A DNA stretch of 64,000 bases, from positions 434,001-498,000 of the forward strand of contig CM028334.1 of the NCBI GenBank assembly GCA_016647705.1, written 5' to 3'. Shown here piece after piece: positions 24,607 to 36,014 of this stretch. Source of the stretch: Eucommia ulmoides (lineage: Eukaryota > Streptophyta > Magnoliopsida > Garryales > Eucommiaceae). The position numbers and the translations under genes were made by a program. Positions within the stretch are counted from its first letter, which is position 1; every line of letters begins with the position of its first letter. The notes under the pieces were generated by a model. The model was given only the letters and a program-made list of their open reading frames with translations, was not told the origin of the DNA and made no database searches.

Positions 24607-26240
24607 TTTTTTTTTTTTTGGTCTTTCTGTCACGCGTACACTTTTGATTTTTTTAATTTTTTGTTTGAATCACCACCAACAGCCACCACGTCAAGAGCGA
24701 TTGTCGCTAGTGAGGGCTTATAGAAAGAACAATTCACCACCACCGGCAACACCAATTAAAAAGCAAACATCACAAAAATAGATTGACTTCTCATCTTTGC
24801 TTTTTAATCCCTATCTTTGATTGACCCTTGTTTTTCGTATTCAATTTTTTCTTTTCTCGGTCTTCAACAGAAAACTAAATTTGGGGCTAACTGAATGACT
24901 TTATTTCAAATTTGTTGATAAGTAAAAAATAATTCAATTCTTCTACCCGTAAATTAGTGAGATCCTTCCAAATGTTAATGGTCTATATATAGATATATAT
25001 ATTCAAATTAAAGTCCATTCAACATTATTAACAATTTTTTAGAATCGAAGTTTCTAAATTAATGTCAAATTGCCACGTCTCCTAATCTTTTCTCTTTTAA
25101 TTGAGGAAGGCTCTTTTGATGATCCGGTCAAAGTTTCAAAGAGATTTGACTATTATTTTTTTGGTTTTTTTTTTTTTTTTTTTTTTTGATTAAATTCAAA
25201 CCGTAGGATTGGACGTGTGTTCATCCCTTGTAAAGTCCTTACATAGTTTCTTTCTTATTTTTTTGATTTTTTGTTTTTTTGTTTTTTTATGCCCATCTGT
25301 CCCAATGTAGATCCTAAGATTTCGTTGCTGCCTCTCAAAAATGGACACCTGTGTTTTTTTTTTTTTCAAAGTTAATGTTTTTAATCAAAATTTCCAAACC
25401 CATTGATTGGAGTTAGATAATTGAGCTCAACACGTGTCCCTAACCAGAGTTGACGTTCACCCATGGTGAAACCTTTAACCAACCACCTCTATCTCCTCCT
25501 TCTCAAGGCTCAAACCACAGAGAAAACAAAAAAATCTAGGGGAGAGAGAGAGAGAAGTATCAAGCATTTTCTGTTCGATTTTTGGAGGTTTCAGCTTTCT
25601 GGGTTATTTCAATTAGGTAATCACCTCTCAACTATGTCTCTAATTGGAGTTGTCTGGGCATAATAATCTTTCATAGTACATAAAATTGTTCGTTTTTGGA
25701 CAATACACTGTGTTATTGATCAGTCATGTGTTGTTGTTGGATAGAGAACAAATTTTTAAGGATAACCCATGTTTTCAATAAGCTGAGCTGGGTTCCCTCA
25801 GATCCATGAAACCCAGGTGCCATCTGGAGAAAAAAAGGAACCAACTTTTTAGGGTTTTTCCTGTGATCCTTTTTTTTTTCCCAGGTTGTTTCACATGAAA
25901 CCCTTTGCTTGATTTGATGGGTTTTTTGATAAGGCTTTGATTTTATTGCCATTTTTCTCTCTCTTTTTCATGTGCTATTTGTATTTAAGGGTTGATTCTT
26001 TTACTAGAAAAGAAAGAATTTTTCTTAACCTCTTGATGCTTGTGATATATTACTCTTCTTATCACTTGAATCTTAGATCCATTGTTCACCCTAGATCTGA
26101 TAGCTTATATCACTTGTAATTCTTGTAGAACCCTGGTCAACTCTGTTGTTTTTCAGCTGTTTGTTCGAATTGGGTCGAATTCTTTTGTGAAATGGATTCG
26201 ATTTAGCGAAAAAACAGTGACTTTTTTGGGGGAAAGGTGA
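24607..26240. other. Divergent promoter region between RLCK and PP2C
   Basis: No gene recognised. The region is very T-rich at 25150-25360. The PP2C leader probably starts near 25500, where GAGAGAGAGAG runs occur, and may contain an intron (donor-like AG|GTAATCACC near 25617). Confidence 0.5.
25431..25438 (+). promoter_or_regulatory. ABRE/G-box-like CACGTGTC upstream of PP2C
   Basis: CACGTGTC matches the ABA-responsive element core (ACGTGTC) and G-box, about 0.8 kb before the ATG and close to the likely transcription start. Clade A PP2Cs are ABA-induced through ABF/AREB factors. The function here is inferred. Confidence 0.45.
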
Positions 26241-28953
26241 ATGGGTCAGGAACCGGTTGATTCTACTGATTTGGGGAGATCCACAGAGAGTAATAATTCC
26301 TTTTCGCTGTACAAAGAGGAGGAATTGATGGAGGAAATGCCTCTAACAGTTGCGGTCACACTTAGTTTAAACAATCCAATGTGTGATAGTTCTTCAATCG
26401 CGAAGAACGTAGAGATCACGAGACTTAAGCTAGTGGCCGATGCTGCAACCCTATTGTTGGATCCTGCTTCTGTCCTCGATGCAGAGTCGGTTTCTAGTTG
26501 GGATGGCAAAAGTGATGTCAAAATGGAGAGCGTATCAGCGAAACAAAATGAAGTTGGCGGTGAAAGCAGTCAAATTGCTAGTGAGGAAGATGAGATTATG
26601 TCCGTAGGGGATACCAAAATAAGCTTGCCAATTGCAGTCGAAATAGAGGGAACCAAAAACGGTCAAATTGTCGCCAAGGTCATCAGTTTGGAAGAAAAGA
26701 TCGTCGAGGGGAAGCCTTGTGATAACCTTTTGGCGATGGTCGCGAGTGGAAACGAGGGGAGTTCAACTCTCAAGGCGTCTGTGGTCGCTCTTCAGTTGCC
26801 TACAGACAACAAGGTGTCTGGAAGAAGTTGTATTATGAGTGTCTTCGAATTGGATTATGTGCCTCTATGGGGTTGTGTATCGATCTGTGGAAAGAGGCCG
26901 GAGATGGAAGATGAGGCCATCGCCATTCCTCGGTTCATGAAAATTCCCATTAAAATGTTGATTGGCGATCGCCTCGTGGAGGGGATTAATCAAAATTTGA
27001 GTCATGTGACTTCTCATTTCTTCGGCGTATATGATGGCCATGGAGGCGCTCAGGTATATATATGTCTTAGCACCAGTCTAGTTGTACAAATTATCCGATT
27101 TTATGAATTATCTTATTTTTGATGAATTAATTTTATATATTTCCTCCATTTAGGTATGATTTAACAAAGAAACAAACAATTGTTTTAGTTCAACTAAATT
27201 TTTAATCTATATTTTATCCAGTTGTAGTGCGATTTGTGAATTGAAGGACAATCAAACGGGCCCTTATTCTTTTAAAGATTTGTTTGGCTTAAACTTCTAT
27301 CTGTGATTTGTTTTATGGTGTAGGTGGCGAATTACTGTCGTGATCGAATCCATTTGGCATTGGAAGAGGAGTTGAAGATCATCAAAGATGAATCCTTTCA
27401 ACTTCAAGGAAGCACGAGGGACGCCCGCCAGGTTCAGTGGGAGAAGGCCTTCACCAACTGCTTCTCAACTGTTGATGAAGAAGTCGGAGGAAAGGTTTCT
27501 GGGGAAAATGGGAACATTTCTTGTGAACCCATTGCCTCGGAGACCGTTGGATCGACTGCTGTGGTTGCGGTGGTCTGTTCTTCCCACATAATTGTTGCAA
27601 ACTGTGGCGATTCGAGAGCCGTCCTCTATCGGGGCAAGGAAGCTATGGCGTTGTCAATTGATCACAAGGTGAGGGATAGCGACCCCCAATTCTGGCTTGA
27701 ACTAAGACTTCATTTGGATTAGAAATTTGATAAATTCATAGACAACAAATTCGTTATTTGGGTATATATTTTGAATTTGAAGTTTTATTGATGCTATTTC
27801 ACCTCGAGATGGAGAGGTATACCTCGTTTAGAAGAATTTAACAACAAAAAATCCTTATTAAAATCAAATCCTATAGCAAAATCGTTTTTACAAAACGCTA
27901 AATTCAAAAACATCTTTGTCCGAAACATACTCGAATCTAATTTTTTGTTCGTTATTGTTTAATAGCCAAACCGAGAAGATGAATATGAAAGGATTGAAGC
28001 ATCAGGGGGCAAGGTCATTCAATGGAATGGGCACCGTGTCTTTGGGGTTCTTGCAATGTCAAGATCCATCGGTAGGTGAATTTTTTCTTGTAAATGTTTT
28101 TGAGTTTGTGGGTTTGAATCTTGAGAGCACACTTTGTGCAATGCCGATAATTAGGTCTGTTTTCAATTTATCCCCTGTGATATTAGGTTGGGTTTTTTGC
28201 CATGGACTTCAAATTTTACAATTCAGTATTTAGCCAATCTACTCGATACAGTAACTTTTTCTGAAGTCTAATAATTTTGCCAAAAGTTCAAAGTCACTGC
28301 AATACAAAAAATTGTAATAACTTTCACGTAGTGCAGTAACTTTGGATTTCTGAAAAAAAGACTGAAACGCGTGAATTGCCTGGACAAAAACTCTAGGACT
28401 TTGGACTTCTGGAAAGAAAAAAAAAATTTATTGTAGCACACGGATTGTATGGGCAAAAATTTAGGACTTTCATGTAGCGTAGTAAATTTAGACTTTCGAT
28501 TTTTTTTTTGTTGCGTGTGGATTGTATGGTCAAAAATTTAAGTTGGTGAATTGTTTACCAAAAACCCCTTTTTATGACGTTTTTTCGTGTAAATATTTTG
28601 ATTCTTCAGGCGATAGATACTTGAAACCATGGATTATACCCGAACCGGAAGTGATGTTTGTTCCCCGAGCTAGAGAAGACGAGTGTCTCATTTTGGCGAG
28701 CGATGGGCTTTGGGACGTCATGACAAATGAGGAAGCTTGTGAAGTGGCGAGACGACGTATTCTCCTTTGGCACAAGAAGAACGGAGGAGGCGCCACCGCT
28801 GCCACCCCCAAAAGGGGCCAAGGAGTGGATCCAGCCGCCCAAGCAGCGGCAGAATACCTATCGGTTCTCGCTCTCCAAAAGGGAAGCAAGGACAACGTGT
28901 CTGTAATTGTGGTGGACCTTAAAGCTCAGAGGAAGTTCAAGACCAAATCTTGA
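26241..28953 (+). CDS. HAB: Clade A protein phosphatase 2C (HAB1/HAB2-like ABA co-receptor)
   Basis: Clade A PP2Cs dephosphorylate SnRK2 kinases and are inhibited by ABA-bound PYR/PYL receptors. Exons: 26241-27053, 27324-27668, 27966-28071, 28610-28953. All are in phase, giving 535 aa (HAB1 is about 511). The first 210 residues are a variable acidic region. The catalytic domain shows [88 protein letters not shown] and [14 protein letters not shown]. These supply the metal-binding aspartates and glycines. [11 protein letters not shown] contains the tryptophan that locks ABA in the receptor gate of HAB1-type phosphatases. The C-terminus AQRKFKTKS is typical. Intron 3 is full of a dispersed repeat (28215-28560). 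Confidence 0.96.
28215..28560. repeat. Tandem-like cluster of a dispersed intronic repeat (PP2C intron 3)
   Basis: Three to four diverged copies of a unit resembling CACGTAGTGCAGTAACTTTG...TTCTGAAAAA...GTAGCGTGTGGATTGTATGG...CAAAAATTTA. Single or partial copies lie at 7870-8060, 22235-22335, 29290-29500 and 40630-40800. Confidence 0.6.
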
Positions 28954-30593
28954 TCACTAACCATTTTCTTCTTCTGTTTTTTGACAGTTAGTGAAAAAGA
29001 TGAAGTTCATTGTTGTTGTTGTTGCATGCATATCTCTCAGTCCATTCATTTTTCATATGGGCTCAAAGTATGTAGTAGAGAAATAGTAGTGCTGTGCTGG
29101 TAGTAAATTCTTACTACATAGAAAACTGTGAGAAATGTGTGTTCTGAACCTCTCTACTAGAAACTTGTTAGATTGTACTACCAACTACCAACCTCTATGG
29201 ATATATAAAATGAAATATATTGTGGATGTATTGAATGTGTTGTTTAAATAAGGCCGTGCCCCATGCCCATCCATCGTCAAAATGTGACATATTTTAGCGC
29301 ATACAGTTCACGTTTTTAAAAAAAGGCAATTATTTTTAAAAGTTCTAAAGTTATTACAAGACAATACATTATAGAAGTTATTATGATTTTTTATGTAAAA
29401 AAATTATAATTTTTTTTTTGTGTTAACTATAATTTTGAATTTAAAAGAAAATTATTATAATGTGTGATCGTATAAATTAAAATTTAATTTTGTGGACTGT
29501 GCGTGCCAGTCTAAATGAATCAGATTTTTTTATTTTTTTTGTTTCTCAGGATATCCTCGCATTACTGTCGGCGGGGACTAATCCCTCGAGGTATTGTTAG
29601 GTGCCAGAATAAGAGATATTTCCTAACAGAATATTTTTCATATACAACCCTTACAGATCGAACCCGGAATGGTTGCTTAAGGAGTACAAGTCCCTTCCGC
29701 TTGAACCAACTCATTGCTTACGGTGGTTTGGACTTTCAGGTAATGAAAAAGTTGGATAATTTATACTTTTTTGTGTGTGTTGGGTCAGGGGTTTAACACG
29801 ACGTCGTTTGGCGTATCTTTCGCTTGTGATTAGCAAATGATGCCTGTTGGTTCCTGAATCTGATGATCTCTCTCTGTCTACCGAATGTGTTTCCCCTTCT
29901 TCCTTCGCTTTTCTCCTTCATCGGTTTATGGTCTCGAACTGTTACCTCTCACTTACAGTCATTAAGGTTTCTCTCTCTTCTCCCTCTCTCTCTCCTCAAG
30001 TTTACTCCTATTTGACTGTGTGCTTTAATTTCACTGCGCGATGTGGATTCTGCCTTTTTTTATTTTGGTTGCCAGTTATTTTTTGTGTTTAAATTCTCAT
30101 GGGTTTCGTTTATAATCCAGTTTTCGGGATTGGGTTTAATCGTTTATACCCATATCATTATCTAACATGTAACGTCAATTTAAGGGTTTCTCAGAATGTT
30201 AAGGATTTTCTCCTAATCTATCGAAAAGCAGTTTCCTTGAGACTGTTTTGTTTCTTTATGTTGATCGAAGAAATCAGTGAAATATGTTGCCCCTTGATGA
30301 TTACCTGTGATTAGACTACAAACCCTAATTAGTTGAAGATTGCTTTACTGAAGGTCTTTTGAGGAAATGGGATTTTGCTTCTTTTTTTTTTGGTTTTTGG
30401 GTGGGTCATGGAATTGGAGGCTTTGAAATGGAATTACAAATGAACTGATGTTAAAAAAAAAAAAAAAAAAAAAAAATCTGAAAAATTAAATGAGTTCGTT
30501 TGTAATTCCAATTCCAAGGGTTGAATTCTATGCTACCAAACGCGACCTTAGTTTATTGGGCCAAGCAGTTTAAACCGGTGCACTCTGTTACAG
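28954..30593. other. Intergenic region and leader of the RPL18a-like gene
   Basis: PP2C 3' UTR to about 29240, then a copy of the dispersed intronic repeat (29290-29500) and an unclassified repeat at 29540-29740. A CT-rich likely 5' leader exon at about 29830-29990 is followed by a probable 5' UTR intron ending GTTACAG at 30593. A long A-run with flanking inverted AATTCCAATTCC-like pieces lies at 30405-30550. Confidence 0.45.
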
Positions 30594-30658
30594 GCGTTAT
30601 AGACAGACGGAAGAGCGGAAGATATCTATCAATCTGCACGACTCATTGTTCTTAATAC

Positions 30659-31685
30659 ATGGATCGAAGTACTGAACTTCTTCATTATATATTTTCCCCT
30701 TTATTTTTCAGTATTCGTAGTTCCTAAGATATCATTATCCGATTATCGTGCATTTTGGTGTGGACAGATGCTAAGAATCATGAGAATGGAGACTATACGG
30801 TTATAAGCGATGTGGAGGAAAACCAGTTTGACAAACCCCTTCCATGCTTTGGTTGTGGAATAGGGTGGTTTTCGTGAGTTTTGATATGCCCCTTTTTATT
30901 TAGTGTTCGTTTACTTTAAGAGCGCGGTTGGGTGTGGGTGAAGGAATTAGATTTTGAGGAGGGATTTATATAAAAATAAAATAAAAAATCTTAGGGTGTG
31001 TTTGGATGAGTCATGTGATTTTGAGAAAGGAAGCTGTCAAAATTTTCCTAAGAAAATTTTGTGAACAAAAATTTACAAACGCAACCTTAAGAAAATTTCT
31101 TTAGACTGCATTTGGGTAAGGTATTTGCTTTCGAAATTTTCTTAAGAAAAATTTATGAAATCCCTTCTTCAAATGCCTAACCCAAACGGATCTTAAAGAA
31201 AATTTTGTAAACTCCTCTTCAAATTTGTATTCTTTCTTTAAACACCTCATCCAAGCTACCCTAAGACTGTCTTTTTATCTCTCAACTTTCATTATGATTG
31301 TTGTACCTTTCTTTTTACCAGTTTTGTGCTTGGATTTGTATTCCCATTGATGTGGTACTATGCCACAATTCTCTACTTTGGAAATTATTACCGAAGAGAT
31401 CCAAGGGAAAGAGCCGGTCTTGCTGCAAATGCAATTGTTGTAAGAAAAAAACCTGCCAAAACGCTATTTCTTTAGTTCTTGTTTCTACATCTATCTGCTG
31501 TTCCATCCATGCCTGTCTGCATTGCAGTGGCACATATTGTTCTGCAATGGTGTTCAGACAGCACAATTTTGCATTTTCTCATCAACCCATTTTCTATTAT
31601 ACCTATGACCCGTGTAATAATTTAATCGCAGGCGTCAATTTTTACGATAGCGATGTTGATCACAGCAATCGTTATTCTGCTCTGA
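30659..31685 (+). CDS. 60S ribosomal protein L18a-like small membrane protein
   Basis: Despite the family name, this is a short membrane protein, not the ribosomal subunit. Exons 30768-30873 (GDYTVISDVEENQFDKPLP), 31322-31439 (FPLMWYYATILYFGNYYRR then DPRERAGLAANAIV) and 31632-31685 (ASIFTIAMLITAIVILL-stop) join in phase. With a 10-nt coding start (30659-30668, MDR plus one base) the product is 95 aa, the usual size. It has the CFGCGIGWFSF motif, one hydrophobic segment at FVLGFVFPLMWYYATILYF and a second at the C-terminus. The tiny first coding stretch depends on a weak donor (A|GTACTG); an alternative start is possible. Intron 2 holds two nested MITEs. Confidence 0.85.
30994..31261. mobile_element. 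Tourist-like MITE in RPL18a-like intron 2
   Basis: Ends GGGTGTGTTTGGATGAG and (reverse complement) GGTAGCTTGGATGAGG are flanked by TTA (30991-30993) and TAA (31262-31264). This is a near but imperfect 3-bp duplication. A second element sits inside it. Confidence 0.65.
31104..31192. mobile_element. Nested 89-bp Tourist-like MITE
   Basis: Ends GACTGCATTTGGGTAAGG and (reverse complement) GATCCGTTTGGGTTAGG are flanked on both sides by TTA (31101-31103 and 31193-31195). It lies inside the element at 30994-31261 and is therefore younger. Confidence 0.7.
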
Positions 31686-32179
31686 CTTCATCCGACAACA
31701 TTGTCGTTGCCGAAGGCCCGAAGGTATATGTCAATATGAAAACATCCAAGAATCTCCTCCACCTAGGAGTGTTTTTGTGAAAAATACACATTATCTTATT
31801 CTAGATCCACAGTTTTAACTATACTAAGTTACTAACTCAGGCTTAATGTATCATTAACTAGTTCTTGGCTATAAAGTTCCTGGTAAAGGTTATGCTTTTG
31901 CTTGTGCTTCATTTTATTCTCCTCTTCTCCTTTTTATATTGTACATTAATCATATTTATCAAAGTGGTGGATGATGGCTTCTACGCAATCGGTGAACTTG
32001 TTCTCTATGTTTAGGGTTTTTGATACTTTGTACTCTTGAAGTTTGATCATTATTTCACACTCGTCCCCAAATTTCAATTTGACCGCAGGACACCACGAAG
32101 TTCTGTAATCCTCTGACTTGAGTCCTAATCAATTATTTCATTACAATTTTAGACGATAAATAATCAATTGTTATTTAAC
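31686..32179. other. 3' flank of the RPL18a-like gene
   Basis: 3' UTR and AT-rich DNA. No further gene or element recognised. Confidence 0.5.
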
Positions 32180-33240
32180 CAAACATACCACCGCGAGAGC
32201 CCCTCCAAGCAACTACTTATTTCGAGAGCCAAGTGGTATAATTGCAATTTTGTCTAACCAAAGTTAAAAATTTAAACTCCAACCTAAGGTTATGTTTGGT
32301 TGGACGGAATGAAATGAGGGTGAAATGGAATGGAAGAAGTAATGGAATGAGAGAAAGAATATAATAGAATTGTGAATGGAATCATTATTCCATTCTCTTG
32401 TTTGGTTGATATGGAATGAAAGAAATAATGGAATAGTGAAATATAGTAAACTTTCCGTTTTGCTCTTATAAAATCATTATTCCATTCTCTTCTTGATTGG
32501 TTATAATAAAATTTTATTATATTTCACTATTCTATTCCTTTCTTCATTTTATTATATTTCACTATTCAACTCAATTTTAAGTTTTTGTTCTCTAATTTCT
32601 ATTTTGTTCTCAATTTTCAGTTTCTTTTTTCAATTTTTCGTTCTCTAATTTTCTATTTTTTGTTCTCAATTTTAATTTATGTTCTCAATTTCATGTTCTT
32701 TAATTTTCTATTTTTGTTCTCAATTTTCGGTTTATATTCTCAATTTTTTGTTTCTATTCTCAATTTTCAGTTTCTGTTCTCAATTTTCTAGTTCTGTTCT
32801 CAATTTTTTGTTCTCAATTTTCTATTTCTATTCCCAACTTTCTGTTCTCTAATTTCAATTTATGTTCTCTAATTTATGTTTTTGTTCTCAATTTTTAAAG
32901 GCTTAATTACAAGGGTTATCATGTAATTTAAGATATTAATTCCATTGGGTTGGAATTTCATTCCACTCCATCTCAAATGGAATCTCTTTCCATCCAATTT
33001 CATTCCAATGGAATCACAAAAGTGATTCCATTGGAGAACCAAACAATAGAATAGGAATCGAGAGCGAAATGCGATTCCATTCCGCCCTCGATTCTATCCA
33101 ACCAAACATGCCGTAAGAGCTATCATCATAGCCATTTTATCTAATAACTGTTTCAAGAGTCAATTTTACCTAAGGTGCAGAGATTATCTAAAAATTGGTG
33201 AAAATTTTTAACCATCAACTTGCATATTCAATATTAATGT
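32180..33240. repeat. Dispersed repeat (copy A) interrupted by a Tourist-like element
   Basis: The flanks 32180-32287 and 33114-33240 line up with the unbroken copy at about 35609-35835. Shared pieces include TTAAA(C)TC(C/T)AACC before the break, and after it GAG(T/C)TATC(G/A)TCAT, AAGA(G/A)TCA and TTTTAACCATCAACTT-like sequence. Confidence 0.6.
32288..33113. mobile_element. Tourist-like PIF/Harbinger element, 826 bp
   Basis: Ends GGTTATGTTTGGTTGGACGG and (reverse complement) CGGCATGTTTGGTTGGATAG are flanked by TAA on both sides (32285-32287, 33114-33116). Subterminal GGAATGGAAT motifs also pair. The middle (32575-32900) is a degenerate tandem array of a unit like CAATTTTCTGTTCT, 15-25 bp per repeat. 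Confidence 0.8.
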
Positions 33241-33399
33241 TATTTACTCAAATCTGCTAGGTAAATGTTAATAGCTAATTCAATTAGCTAGCATGATTGG
33301 AGTGAAACTCCAAATTTCTATAAGGCAAAATACTATTCATGAGTCAAAGTAGTATTTTAGCTAATGAAAATACTTATATAGGTTGGAGTTATTCAAACC

Positions 33400-34191
33400 G
33401 TTTAAGATATGTAAAACCAAAACTAAAATAAAAATCGCCGGTTTTTTTTAAACGGTTTTAAATCTGAACCGTTTAATTTTAACCAAAATCAAAATCACGA
33501 AACCATTTAAGATTTTTAAATTTTATAAAATATCAAAACCAAAACCGCAATTGTGAACCAAAATTTACTATTAATTCTAAACATTCTCCAAATAACACTC
33601 TTTAAAATAACAAAAAATTAATTGCAAAATCAACTATATAAAAACATTCTTCGAAATCATACCGTCTGCGAAATCAATCACTGTTCGGCTCACAGTTCTG
33701 TTATACTGTTCAGTTACGTGGTTACTATCTCAAAACCAAAACCAAAATCAAAACCAAAATCAAAACCGTTTCGGTTTCTAAATCTAAAACCAAAACTATT
33801 TAGTCAGTTTCAACTCGGACAATTCGGTTCGGTTTCTCTCGATTACCCGTCCGTTCGTTTTTTTTTTGCCATCCCTACATAAAACCTCTTGAAAATAGTT
33901 AGATGCATGATAGATGAATGTTTTTTTGTCCATCTGCGAAATCAATCACTGTTCGGCTCACGGTTCTGTTACACTGTTCGGTTACGCGGTTACTATCTCA
34001 AAACTAAAGCCAAAACGAAAATCAAAACCGCTTCGGTTTCTAAATCTAAAACCAAAACTATTTAGTCATTTTCAACACAGACCATTCGGTTCGGTTTTTC
34101 TCGGTTATCCGTCCGTTCGTTTTTGTTTGCTATCCCTACATAAAATCTATTGAAAATAGTTAGATGCATGATAGGTGAATGTTTTTTTGTC
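33400..34191. repeat. hAT-like repeat ending in two tandem copies of about 265 bp
   Basis: About 33662-33930 and 33931-34191 are close direct copies, offset 269 bp. Both start near TCTGCGAAATCAATCACTGT, contain GTTACGNGGTTACTATCTCA and CATCCCTACATAAAA, and end GAATGTTTTTTTGTC. The GCCATCCCTA motif matches ends of hAT-like repeats elsewhere in the window. Confidence 0.7.
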
Positions 34192-35608
34192 TAAAATTGT
34201 AATAGAGAAAATGACATGGACTGGAGTGAGAGATTAAGAAACTTTGAGGCATTATATGTTCAAATTAAAAGCATGCCTACCAAAGTGATATTTTTTTGTC
34301 AAATTAGTGTCAAAACCCCTAAGTTTTATTTTATTGAGATTCAAAGTTAATGCATGAATTGGGACAATAATCTGCATTAACTAACGACTCCTCCAAGTAA
34401 TAACATAACATCTTATCCATGGAGTCAATGATCAAATTATTTTAGTATGCTCAACGCGGGATTTTGATTGGGCTGTCATTCTCAGGATTACAGAGCAACA
34501 TGTGACTTTATGCCCTGTTTCTTCAATCATATGATATGTTTACAGACCACACCGTCCCCTCAATCCCCCCCAATTGCTATTCTTTCGAAAAATTACATTT
34601 TGTACCCCCTTAAGCATATGATATGTTTTTCCCGTCAAATCTTAACTGATCAACGTCTCTTCGATCTTCCCGATCTTTGACGTATATACCAACATTGGAA
34701 TTTCATTCTTGGCCCTTATTAATAGCCTCGAATCTCTCATTGGTGGCTTAAAATTAACCCATGTTCAGTTCTTTTTATTCACTTTATTCAGGGATCCAAC
34801 CAGTACAGGCCTATAACAATTTATCCGTTATATTCTTATCTTGAATCGTGAATAAATCACTTTCATCTTCTTTTGTTCTCATTCTATATCTTCTAGCAGA
34901 AGTTTTTGGCTATAACTTGGTCACCAAGCAATACGCAACACCACAAGAAATGTCAATAGAGTGGGAAGCTTTAAACCTTATTCTTCATATCAGATTTTTG
35001 AGGTATAAAAAGATTCACGAGAACTCATTCTATTAACTTTGATGATTATTTAAAAATTATTCATTAATTTATTTTTAGTGTTCTAAATTTTATTATGTAA
35101 AATTATGAACATAGTTTATATACAAAAAAAAATTGGGTTTATTTTGTATACGGATAAATTATTGTCCGTTAATTTCAAATTACCGAAAAAATTACGTCGT
35201 CATCGAAACAACTTATTTGGCCAACATTGGCGATTTTTTAAAAATCAATCACTTATCCATTTTTAGTGTTATAAACTGTATTATAAAGTATTTTGAACGT
35301 AATTTATCAAGAAAAAAAAATTGCATTGTGTCTTGTCATCTTATGTACACTTGATCAAATTGTGCACCCCTACAATTTTTCACCACCGTCACCTGAAACT
35401 TCTATTTGTTATTCAGGTCTCCAAAAATACTCATTTCTCTTCAATCTAAACTCACTACCTCGCTCACCTCAAACATATGATAGAACCCCCTCTCTCTGAG
35501 TCCCTGTCATCTAAATTTATAAGTGATTTTAGTCACAAGGACATCACTGGTCATTTTTAAATATATTGTCCAACTGGTCATTTTTAAATATATTGTCCAA
35601 ATTGAAAC
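34192..35608. other. AT-rich intergenic region
   Basis: No gene recognised. Short frames here have no known motif. Confidence 0.5.
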
Positions 35609-35835
35609 TGTAAGAGCAATTCCAATCCACTAACTATATCTCTAGTGTCAAATGTTATAACTACATTTGACTAACAAAATTAAAAAAAAAAAATAAAAAA
35701 ATTAAACTCTAACCCAGGAGTTATCGTCATAAGCACTTTACTTAATAGTTATCTCAAGAATCATTTCTACCTAGGTGGAAAGTTAGTTAAAAATTGTTCG
35801 GGAATTTTAACTAATAATTATCAACTTATGGGGTA
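35609..35835. repeat. Dispersed repeat (copy B, uninterrupted)
   Basis: Begins GTAAGAGCAATTCCAATCC and matches the two flanks of copy A (32180-33240) without the 826-bp insert. Confidence 0.55.
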
Positions 35836-36014
35836 TCTCAAATTTTGAGGATGGAAAGTGTAGTTTTCCTTTCCTCCATTCTTTTCTTACAAACTTGGGC
35901 TTAATTTACGCGAGAAAACGTGTATAAAAGCTTACCAAAAGCAAAAGCAAAAGCTGAAGTCTCTCTTTTTCCTTTCTCAAAAGCAAAACCCCCCACAAAA
36001 ACCGACCTGAAATC

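Noticed and set aside
32585-32791. Phe/Leu-rich frame that looks like a membrane protein
   Set aside because: It is the translation of the T-rich tandem array inside a Tourist-like element.
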